Of a DNA stretch of 8,475 nucleotides, positions 1 to 5,362 are shown in pieces. Under the pieces are notes generated by a model. That model was not told the DNA's origin and did no database searches. It worked only from the letters and a program-made list of their open reading frames with translations. A program made the position numbers and the translations under genes. Positions within the stretch are counted from its first letter, which is position 1. Each line of letters starts with the position of its first letter. The DNA is from Actinomycetota bacterium (GTDB taxonomy: Bacteria > Actinomycetota > Acidimicrobiia > Acidimicrobiales > AC-25), in NCBI GenBank assembly GCA_005888395.1, contig VAXF01000041.1:1-8475 (forward strand), in the 5' to 3' direction.

Positions 1-67
1 CTCGACCGGGTGTCGTCGCACGAGGCCGTTTTCCGTCGTCGCACATACAAATGACAGACTCCGCCCC

Positions 68-304
68 GTGGCGGAGGAGCTCGACGTCGACGCGATGATC
101 AAGCGTTTCCGAGAGCGGGCGCGGGCGGTGCACGACCGGGCGCTGCCCCCGGTGGCGGGCGAGGAGCGGCGCCGGTTCATCGAGCGAGCCGAGCTCGACT
201 ACATGGACTTCGGCATCATCGGGGACGCCACGGGCGCGATCGAGGAGGGGATCCTCACGTTGCGTGTCGACCTGCGGCCGCCCGAGGCGCGCGGCGAGGG
301 CTGA
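68..304 (+). CDS. Small conserved-looking protein of unknown function (78 aa)
   Basis: I do not recognise a named domain. The protein is charged and probably cytosolic: a basic, helix-prone first half (residues 8-30, rich in Arg and Glu), an acidic/aromatic middle around ERAELDYMDFGIIGDA (residues 39-54) and a short strand-like end, ILTLRVDLRPP (62-72). There is no signal peptide, membrane segment or cysteine. The GTG at 68 is chosen because the protein composition becomes regular from there; the frame stays open upstream to base 2, so a longer N-terminus cannot be excluded, and no good ribosome binding site is visible. It ends 3 bp before the acyl-CoA dehydrogenase-like gene, so the two are very likely co-transcribed. 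From memory, small proteins of this look occur in actinobacteria, but the function is unknown. Confidence 0.65.
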   Translation: MAEELDVDAMIKRFRERARAVHDRALPPVAGEERRRFIERAELDYMDFGIIGDATGAIEEGILTLRVDLRPPEARGEG

Positions 305-307
305 GCG

Positions 308-1417
308 GTGGATTGGGTGGGGCTCGCGGGGGAGCTGGCCGAGGAGTTCGCCGCGAGCGCGGCCGAGGTCGACCGCACCGGCCGGTTCCCCACCGAGAAC
401 ATCGAGCGCCTCAAGGAGACCGGCTATCTCACGATGCCCGTGCCGGTCGAGCTCGGCGGCGGCGGGGCCGACCTCGAGACGGTGTGCCGGGCGCAGTCGG
501 CGCTCGCCGGCGGGTGCGCGTCGACCGCGCTGGCCGCCAACATGCATCTCTTCGGCATCGGCACCGCGGCCGAGGCGTTCGCCGACGGCGAGGCCGAGGC
601 CCGCATCCTGCTGGAGCTGGCCGCCAACCGCCTGGTGATCGGCGGGAGCTTCACCGATGCCGCCACCGGGCTCAACGTCCGCGTGTCGGCGACGCCGGCC
701 CGCAAGGTCGAGGGCGGCTACGTGGTGTCGGGCCGCAAGTCGTTCTGCTCGCTCGCGCCGGTGCTCGACATCTTCTACGGCACGGCCAGTGTGGTCGGGG
801 CCGAGGGCGCGGGCCTCCTGCTGTTCGCCCTGCCGCGGGACGCGCAGGGGCTGTCGTTCGTCGACACGTGGGACACGGTGTCGATGCGGGGCACCGGCTC
901 GTGGGACGTCGTGTTCGACGACGTGTTCGTTCACCGTCCCAACGAGCGCATGTTCTCGTGGTTCGCGTGCACGCTCACCGCCGTCTACCTGGGCATCGCG
1001 CGCGCCGCTGCCGAGTTCGCCTACCGCTTCGTCTCGGAGCGCACGCTCACGGGCATGACCCAGCCGCTCGCGCGTCAGCCCGGGATGGTGTTCAGCGCGG
1101 CCGAGATCGAGACCGCGCTGCAGCCGGCCGAGGCCCTACTCGACCAGGCCATCCGCCGCCGGCGCACCGAGGTGCTGGCCGCGGCCGACATCGCCACCGT
1201 CAAGTACGTCGGCGTGAACGCGGCAGTGGCCGCCGTCGACCGCTGCCTCCGCATGACGGGCGGCCTCGGCATCTACCGGCGTCTGCCGCTCGAGCGCTGG
1301 TGGCGCGACGTGCGCGCCGGCCCGATCCATCCGCCCAACAACGACGGCGCCCTCGAGGCGATCGGCAAGGCCACCCTCGGCATCCCCCCCGACGCCGACC
1401 CCCGCTGGGGCGACTGA
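308..1417 (+). CDS. Acyl-CoA dehydrogenase-family flavoprotein
   Basis: A 369-aa protein with the acyl-CoA dehydrogenase fold, which uses FAD to oxidise acyl-CoA or related substrates in the cytosol. The N-terminal helical domain (about 1-110) carries the VPVELGGGGADLETV stretch typical of the family. The middle beta domain (about 115-215) has GGYVVSGRKSF (136-146) and MRGTGSWDVVFDDVFV (193-208). The C-terminal helical domain has the MTGGLGIYRRLPLERWW signature (316-332). Where classical members have a catalytic Glu in a YEGT-like motif, this protein reads GPIHPPNND (338-346), so it may be one of the atypical dehydrogenase or flavin-monooxygenase relatives (DszC/HpaH type). GTG start 3 bp after the preceding small gene; the 3' side faces a convergent gene across an inverted repeat. 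Family is secure, substrate unknown. Confidence 0.9.
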   Translation: MDWVGLAGELAEEFAASAAEVDRTGRFPTENIERLKETGYLTMPVPVELGGGGADLETVCRAQSALAGGCASTALAANMHLFGIGTAAEAFADGEAEARILLELAANRLVIGGSFTDAATGLNVRVSATPARKVEGGYVVSGRKSFCSLAPVLDIFYGTASVVGAEGAGLLLFALPRDAQGLSFVDTWDTVSMRGTGSWDVVFDDVFVHRPNERMFSWFACTLTAVYLGIARAAAEFAYRFVSERTLTGMTQPLARQPGMVFSAAEIETALQPAEALLDQAIRRRRTEVLAAADIATVKYVGVNAAVAAVDRCLRMTGGLGIYRRLPLERWWRDVRAGPIHPPNNDGALEAIGKATLGIPPDADPRWGD

Positions 1418-1427
1418 CCGCCGTTTT

Positions 1428-1447
1428 CTCTCGACTTCTCTCGACTT
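1428..1447 (+). repeat. Tandem duplication of a 10-bp unit
   Basis: The decamer CTCTCGACTT occurs twice without a gap (1428-1437 and 1438-1447), just after the stop of the acyl-CoA dehydrogenase-like gene. The second copy forms the outer part of the left arm of the large inverted repeat at 1438-1496, so the right arm could pair in part with either copy. Confidence 0.8.
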
Positions 1448-1496
1448 TTTCACCTGGGCCCACCGCATCCGGGGTCCCAGGTGAAAAAGTCGAGAG
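1438..1496. terminator. Perfect 21-bp inverted repeat, possible bidirectional terminator
   Basis: Arms at 1438-1458 and 1476-1496 are exact reverse complements over 21 bp around a 17-nt loop; two further G-C pairs are possible inside (1460-1461 with 1473-1474). It lies 20 bp after the stop of the plus-strand gene and 9 bp after the stop of the minus-strand gene, the right place for a shared terminator of convergent genes. It is not a textbook terminator: the T run (1446-1450) is in the left arm and the A run (1484-1488) in the right arm, so neither strand has a U-tract after the stem. Actinobacterial terminators often lack U-tracts. It could instead be a dispersed palindromic repeat. Confidence 0.6.
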
Positions 1497-1505
1497 GGGT
1501 GTCGC

Positions 1506-2078
1506 TCAGGGGTCGGGCATCAGGGTCGCCTGCCAGCGGCCGGGGGCGGTCTCCAGCAGCGGGAACGGCACGAGGCGGTGGCTGTCGCGGTCGTAGAAGT
1601 GGTGGGGGTGGTCGGCCGGCAGCCGGCACAGCACGTGCACGCTCACGCCGGTGCCGGGGCCCGGGTTGCGCACGCGGTGCCAGCCCTCCTCCGGCGGCAG
1701 CAGGTACGTGACGTCGCCCTGGTGCCACACGTGGCGGCTGGCCTCTTCGAGCTCGACGTGGTCGCCCTCGCGCGCGAGCTCCCGGTACCGCGTCTCCTCG
1801 TCGCCGCCCCGCAGATAGCCGATCACGCCCCAGCAGCCGTGATGGTGCACGCCGCTCGACGTGCCCTCGGGGAAGACGACCGCGAGCACGTGGAAGCGCC
1901 CGGCCGGGTCGGCGTGAACGAGGTTGCCGACCGCGGCGCCGTCGAGCGACTCGCACGCCGCGTCGGGAATGGCGTCGCCGGCGTGCACCAGCTCGACCAT
2001 CGCCGGGCGGATGGCGTCGGCGCGGGCGCGGTCGTCGGGGAGCGCGGGGTCGTCGAGGGCGCGCTCGACGGCAACCAC
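1506..2078 (-). CDS. Cysteine dioxygenase-type cupin (thiol dioxygenase)
   Basis: Predicted cytosolic non-heme iron dioxygenase that adds O2 to a thiol, probably L-cysteine to cysteine sulfinate or a related small thiol. From the GTG at 2078 it is 190 aa. The cupin core runs about 61-155: first motif VHHHGCWGVIGYLRGG (77-92) with the His cluster at 78-80 that supplies two iron ligands, acidic EE at 94-95, and the second motif WHRVRNPGPG (133-142) whose His134 is the likely third ligand. This HHHGxWGV form resembles the bacterial cysteine dioxygenase-family/COG5553 cupins more than the animal enzyme. The start is uncertain: the homologous-looking N-terminal helix seems to begin several codons earlier, at a GTA, and the frame stays open through the palindromic region upstream; ATG at 2000 (164 aa) and GTG at 2255 (249 aa) are alternatives. 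Divergent from the desulfhydrase gene. Confidence 0.8.
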   Translation of the reverse strand: MVAVERALDDPALPDDRARADAIRPAMVELVHAGDAIPDAACESLDGAAVGNLVHADPAGRFHVLAVVFPEGTSSGVHHHGCWGVIGYLRGGDEETRYRELAREGDHVELEEASRHVWHQGDVTYLLPPEEGWHRVRNPGPGTGVSVHVLCRLPADHPHHFYDRDSHRLVPFPLLETAPGRWQATLMPDP

Positions 2079-2108
2079 CAGCGCGTCGAGGGCGGCGCTT
2101 ACTGGGTC

Positions 2109-2189
2109 GCCGCCTTCGGCGGCCGCCCCGCCAAGCGGGGCGCTCTGCCTCTTGGTTCGCTCGCCTTCGGCTTGCTCACTGAGGCGAAC
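2109..2189. repeat. Cluster of palindromes in the divergent control region (REP-like)
   Basis: Three inverted repeats follow one another: 2109-2114/2118-2123 (6 bp, TTC loop), 2124-2131/2135-2142 (8 bp CGCCCCGC, CAA loop) and 2155-2160/2184-2189 (GTTCGC/GCGAAC enclosing a small GCC-TTC-GGC hairpin). The decamer CGCCTTCGGC is repeated at 2111-2120 and 2162-2171. The 138-bp gap (2079-2216) between the divergent cupin and desulfhydrase genes holds little else. The density of hairpins suggests a repetitive extragenic palindrome-like element rather than two simple promoters; that is inference. Confidence 0.55.
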
Positions 2190-2191
2190 GG

Positions 2192-2197
2192 TAGCGT
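2192..2197 (+). promoter_or_regulatory. Possible -10 box for the desulfhydrase gene
   Basis: TAGCGT fits the actinobacterial TAnnnT -10 pattern. Counting 7 nt further gives a transcription start at the GTG at 2205, which is in frame with the desulfhydrase and would make a leaderless message. No convincing -35 box is seen, so this is weak. Confidence 0.25.
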
Positions 2198-2216
2198 CGC
2201 CGCCGTGCCGGCCGCG

Positions 2217-3188
2217 ATGCCATCGCCGCTCGACCGGCGGATCGCGCTCGCGCACACGCCCACCCCGCTCGAGCCGATGCCCCGGCTGGGCGCGCGCCTC
2301 CGGATGGCGGAGGGCGCGCTGTGGGTCAAGCGCGACGACGCCACCGGGCTGGCCGGCGGCGGCAACAAGGCCCGCAAGCTCGAATACCTGTGCGCCGACG
2401 CCATCGCCCAGGGCTGCGACACGCTGGTCACCGGCGGCGGGCGCCAGAGCAACCACGTGCGCATGACGGCGGCGGCGGCGAACCGGCTCGGGCTCGCGTG
2501 CACGATCGTCGTCTCCAGCGACAAGCCGTCGGTGCCGACCGGCAACGTCGTGCTCGACGAGCTGCTCGGGCCCGACATCGTCTGGGCGGGCAGGCTCGAC
2601 TACTACGGCGCCGAGGCCGCCATCGAGGAGACCGCGGCCCGGCTGCGCGCCGAGGGACGGCGTCCGTACGCCATGCCGGTCGGCGGCGCGACGGGCACTG
2701 GCGCCCTCGGCTACGTGCGCGCCGCGCAGGAGCTGCAGGCCCAGGACCCCGAGGTCGAGTTGGTGGTGGTCGCCGACGGGTCGGGCGGCACGCACGCGGG
2801 CCTCGTCGCCGGGCTGGGCGATCACGGGCACGTCCTCGGTGTCGACGTGGGCACCCGGCCCGACCTCGACGAGCAGGTGCCGGCGAAGGCGGCCGAGGTT
2901 GCCAAGCTCGCGGGCCTGCCCGATCCGGTGGGCGCCTGCGCGATCGACCACGACCACTTCGGTGCCGACTACGGCGCGCCCACCGACGAGTGCCTCGAGG
3001 CGCTGCGGCTGGCCGCCGAGTGCGAGGGCCTCATCCTCGATCCCGTTTACACCGGCAAGGCGATGGTCGGGCTCATCGCCGCCGTCCGCGAGGGCCGGGT
3101 GGCGCGTGACACGAGAACGGTGTTCCTGCACACGGGCGGAATGCCCGCGCTGTTCGCCGCCACGTATGCGTCATGGGTCGTACGCTGA
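2217..3188 (+). CDS. dcyD: D-cysteine desulfhydrase-like PLP enzyme (ACC deaminase family)
   Basis: PLP-dependent fold-type II enzyme, 323 aa from ATG 2217, close to the usual 325-340 aa. Predicted to split D-cysteine into pyruvate, ammonia and sulfide in the cytosol. Visible motifs: GGGNKARKLEY with the PLP-binding Lys51, GGGRQSNHVR with Ser78-Asn79, PVGGATGTGALGY (154-166), the phosphate-binding GSGGTHAGL (188-196) and DPVYTGKAM (275-283). In ACC deaminase the Tyr of the last motif is followed by Glu295, and Leu322 sits in the C-terminal HLGG; here these are Thr279 (YT) and Thr306 (HTGG), the pattern of D-cysteine desulfhydrases, so ACC deaminase activity is unlikely. An in-frame GTG at 2205 could be the true start if the message is leaderless. 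Divergent from the cupin gene; the PH-domain gene follows after 7 bp. The substrate could be another D-amino acid. Confidence 0.85.
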   Translation: MPSPLDRRIALAHTPTPLEPMPRLGARLRMAEGALWVKRDDATGLAGGGNKARKLEYLCADAIAQGCDTLVTGGGRQSNHVRMTAAAANRLGLACTIVVSSDKPSVPTGNVVLDELLGPDIVWAGRLDYYGAEAAIEETAARLRAEGRRPYAMPVGGATGTGALGYVRAAQELQAQDPEVELVVVADGSGGTHAGLVAGLGDHGHVLGVDVGTRPDLDEQVPAKAAEVAKLAGLPDPVGACAIDHDHFGADYGAPTDECLEALRLAAECEGLILDPVYTGKAMVGLIAAVREGRVARDTRTVFLHTGGMPALFAATYASWVVR

Positions 3189-3195
3189 GGAGCGG

Positions 3196-3816
3196 ATGCC
3201 GTTCCCGCACAAGTTGCTGAACGACGGCGAGGACATCGTCCTCGACGTGCGCCCCCACTGGATGTACTTCACCGGCCCGGCGGTGGCAGTGCTGCTCACG
3301 GCGACGCTCTCGACGATTGTCGAGGTCCACTTCCGCCACGGGTGGGACTGGCTGAAGCTCGCGTCGCTCGTGCCCATGCTGGTCGCCATAGGGTGGCTCG
3401 CGGTCCGCTACGCCCGGTGGGCGACGACCAACTTCGTGCTGACGACCGACCGGCTGATCGTGCGCGAAGGCGTGCTGTCGAAGCACGGCCGGGAGATCCC
3501 GCTCGACCGGCTCAACGACATCAGCTTCCATCAGTCGGTCTTCGAGCGGATCGTGGCCGCCGGCGACCTCATGCTGGAGTCGGCGGGCGAGCGCGGCCAG
3601 GAGGTCTTCCCGACCATGCCGCACCCGGCCAAGGTGCAGAACGAGATCTACCGGCAGATGGAGGCTCACCGGCAGCGCGGTGTCGAGCATGCGGACGCGG
3701 CGCGCCAGCTGTCGCTTCCCGAGCAGCTCGAGAAGCTCGACGAGTTGCGGCAGCGGGGTGTGCTCACGCAGGCCGAGTTCGACGCCAAGAAGGCCCAGCT
3801 CCTCGGCCTTCCCTGA
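3196..3816 (+). CDS. Membrane PH-domain (YdbT-like/bPH2) protein with C-terminal SHOCT
   Basis: 206 aa. A short cytosolic N-terminus (GEDIVLDVRPHW) leads into two hydrophobic segments at about 24-43 and 54-70, which should form a membrane hairpin. A bacterial PH domain of the DUF304/bPH2 type follows at about 77-155, shown by TTNFVLTTDRLIVREGVLS (77-95), the IPLDRLNDI strand (101-109) and FERIVAAGDLMLESAG. The last 30 residues (about 174-204: LPEQLEKLDELRQRG, then LTQAEFDAKKAQLL) are a SHOCT motif, thought to mediate oligomerisation. ATG 3196 has GAGGAG only 3 nt upstream, overlapping the desulfhydrase stop, so translational coupling is plausible. Architecture is clear; the cellular role of such proteins is unknown. 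Confidence 0.88.
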   Translation: MPFPHKLLNDGEDIVLDVRPHWMYFTGPAVAVLLTATLSTIVEVHFRHGWDWLKLASLVPMLVAIGWLAVRYARWATTNFVLTTDRLIVREGVLSKHGREIPLDRLNDISFHQSVFERIVAAGDLMLESAGERGQEVFPTMPHPAKVQNEIYRQMEAHRQRGVEHADAARQLSLPEQLEKLDELRQRGVLTQAEFDAKKAQLLGLP

Positions 3817-3854
3817 CGATCTCCTGACGTCGGGGGTATGTGCACAACGTCCCG

Positions 3855-3883
3855 TTGACCGGCCGCGCGCGCGGGTGCAGGCT
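3855..3883 (+). promoter_or_regulatory. Candidate housekeeping promoter for the DUF4440-like gene
   Basis: TTGACC (3855-3860) and CAGGCT (3878-3883) are spaced by exactly 17 bp and fit actinobacterial -35/-10 boxes (TTGACn, TAnnnT with one change). The start would fall near 3890, giving a leader of about 34 nt. A perfect palindrome, CAACG-TCC-CGTTG (3845-3857), overlaps the -35 box and could be an operator. Confidence 0.4.
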
Positions 3884-3923
3884 CGCGTGACGGCTGGGGC
3901 GGACGAGACGGGGGCGTGGCCAC

Positions 3924-4319
3924 ATGAGCATGCGAGAAGACATCGAGACGCTGGCGGCCGACTTCGGCAAGGCGTTCACCAACCGCGACGTCGACGGCGT
4001 CGCGAGCTACTACGCCGAGGACTGCAAGGTGCTCGCGCCGAACGCGCCGCGGGTCGACGGCAAGTCCGCGATGCGGGAGGTGTTGCAGTCGTACTTCGAC
4101 ATGGGCGCGGAGGGCCTCACGCTCACGACGCTCGACGTCATCGAGGCGGGCGACGTCGCGGTCGAGTGCGGGCGCTACGAGCTGACCATCCGTCCGCCGG
4201 GGGCCGACTCCTTCATCGACGTGGGCAAGTACGTCGCCGTGCACCAGCGCCAGGCCGACGGCAGTCTGAAGATGCTCGTCGACACCTGGAACAGCGACGC
4301 GCCCCTGCCCGAGCCGTAG
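3924..4319 (+). CDS. DUF4440/SnoaL-like NTF2-fold protein
   Basis: 131 aa, one small cone-shaped NTF2-like domain over the whole length. It has the pattern common to DUF4440 and SnoaL-like proteins: helix IETLAADFGKAFTNRDVDGV (7-26), YYAEDCKVLAPNAPRVDGKSA (29-49), a central GDVAVECGRYEL strand pair (76-87), and GKYVAVHQRQADGSLKMLVDTWNSD (101-125). Family members are ligand-binding pockets, isomerases or proteins of unknown role; no catalytic residue set can be assigned here and no signal peptide is present. ATG 3924 lies in a 107-bp intergenic region with its own candidate promoter, so it is probably not read through from the PH-domain gene. The hrcA operator starts 12 bp after its stop. Confidence 0.8.
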   Translation: MSMREDIETLAADFGKAFTNRDVDGVASYYAEDCKVLAPNAPRVDGKSAMREVLQSYFDMGAEGLTLTTLDVIEAGDVAVECGRYELTIRPPGADSFIDVGKYVAVHQRQADGSLKMLVDTWNSDAPLPEP

Positions 4320-4331
4320 GGGGTATGCCGG

Positions 4332-4358
4332 TTGGCACTCGGTATCCTTGAGTGCCAA
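4332..4358 (+). promoter_or_regulatory. CIRCE operator (HrcA binding site)
   Basis: TTGGCACTC-N9-GAGTGCCAA is a perfect inverted repeat with the exact 9-nt spacing of CIRCE (consensus TTAGCACTC-N9-GAGTGCTAA); only one position per arm differs and the change is symmetrical. The arms extend one further pair (G4331/C4359). It ends 2 nt before the hrcA ATG. The spacer contains TATCCT (4343-4348), a possible -10 box, so HrcA binding would block transcription of its own gene and of dnaJ. Confidence 0.93.
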
Positions 4359-4360
4359 CC

Positions 4361-5362
4361 ATGCTGGACGAACGCAAGGCCGCCATCCTGCGGGCCGTTG
4401 TCGAGGAGCACATCGAGACGGCCCAGCCGGTCGGATCGGCCCACGTGGCCCGGGCGGCGCGCCTGCGCGTCTCGTCGGCCACAGTTCGCAACGAGATGGC
4501 GCTGCTCGAGCGGGAGGGCTACCTCGCCCAACCCCACACGAGCGCCGGGCGCATCCCCACCGACAAGGGCTACCGGTTCTTCGTCGACCAGCTCACCGAG
4601 CCGGGTCACCTCGGCGCGGGCCAGACACAGCAGGTACGCGAGTTCTTCGCGCGGGCCCACGGCGAGCTCGAGCAGATGCTGCACGACACCAGCCGGCTGC
4701 TCTCCAACCTCACCCAGTACGCGGGCGTCGTCGTGGGGCCTCCCCACGAGGTGGCCACGATCCGCGCCGTGCAGGTGGTGTCGCTCGGCCCGCGCGTCGC
4801 GCTGCTGGTGGCGGTTCTCTCCAACGGCGTGGTCGAGCGGCGCACGGTCGAGCTCGACGACGACGCCGGCGAGGAGCGGGTCGCGGCGGCCACGGCCCAC
4901 CTGGGCGCGCACCTCACCGGGCACACGCTCGCGGAGCTGGGCGCCGTCCCCGCTACTGGTGACGGGGTCGTCGACCGGGTCGTGGCCCACGCCATGGCGG
5001 CGCTCACCGGGTCCGACGGCCCCGCGTCGGAGGACGTCTTCGTCGGCGGCGCGTCGCACATGGCGGCCGCGTTCGAGGCCGTCGAGACGGTGCGCAAGGT
5101 GCTGTCGACGCTGGAGGAGCAGTACGTGCTCGTTACCGTCCTGCGCGAGGTCCTCGACCGCGGGCTCAGCGTCTCCATCGGCGCCGAGCACGGCCTCCTG
5201 CCGCTGGCCGAGTGCTCGATCGTGGTGGCGCCCTACGACCTCGAGGGCGAGCATGCGGGCTCGATCGCCGTCCTCGGGCCCACGCGCATGAACTACCCGC
5301 AGGCGCTCGCCGCCGTCGCCGTCGTCAGCCGCCGCCTCGGCCGCGCGCTCTCCGAGGGCTAA
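4361..5362 (+). CDS. hrcA: Heat-inducible transcription repressor HrcA
   Basis: 333-aa repressor that binds CIRCE and shuts off chaperone genes until heat stress titrates or inactivates it. The N-terminal winged-helix domain is complete: MLDERKAAILRAVVEEHIET, then SSATVRNEMALLEREGYL (38-55), PHTSAGRIPTDKGYRFFVD (58-76). The GAF-like and inserted domains follow, with VFVGGASHM (226-234), LDRGLSVSIGAEH (265-277) and GSIAVLGPTRMNYPQALAAV (300-319), all typical of the family. ATG 4361 gives the canonical N-terminus; the in-frame GTG at 4352 lies inside the right CIRCE arm and is less likely. No clear ribosome binding site is seen, so a very short leader or leaderless message is possible. The stop overlaps the dnaJ start by one base (TAATG). 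Confidence 0.97.
   Translation: MLDERKAAILRAVVEEHIETAQPVGSAHVARAARLRVSSATVRNEMALLEREGYLAQPHTSAGRIPTDKGYRFFVDQLTEPGHLGAGQTQQVREFFARAHGELEQMLHDTSRLLSNLTQYAGVVVGPPHEVATIRAVQVVSLGPRVALLVAVLSNGVVERRTVELDDDAGEERVAAATAHLGAHLTGHTLAELGAVPATGDGVVDRVVAHAMAALTGSDGPASEDVFVGGASHMAAAFEAVETVRKVLSTLEEQYVLVTVLREVLDRGLSVSIGAEHGLLPLAECSIVVAPYDLEGEHAGSIAVLGPTRMNYPQALAAVAVVSRRLGRALSEG

Noticed and set aside
1..54. Possible 3' end of an upstream gene (frame 1 open to TGA at 52-54)
   Set aside because: Only 17 codons, no recognisable motif, and open frames of this length are common by chance in this composition; kept as a possibility only.
313..1596. Long plus-strand frame overlapping the acyl-CoA dehydrogenase-like gene
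   Set aside because: Extremely Arg/Gly-rich translation with no domain, in the alternate frame of a clear enzyme, and it runs through the inverted repeat into the antisense of the cupin gene.
2079..3131. Long open frame on the minus strand continuing upstream of the cupin
   Set aside because: It lies opposite the well-supported desulfhydrase gene, its translation is low-complexity Arg/Gly/Ala/Val-rich sequence, and it comes from the high GC of the coding strand. Only the part after about 2078 looks like the cupin.
4352..4360. GTG at 4352 as the hrcA start
   Set aside because: It is inside the right CIRCE arm and would add three residues before the canonical MLDERKA N-terminus; ATG 4361 fits the family better.
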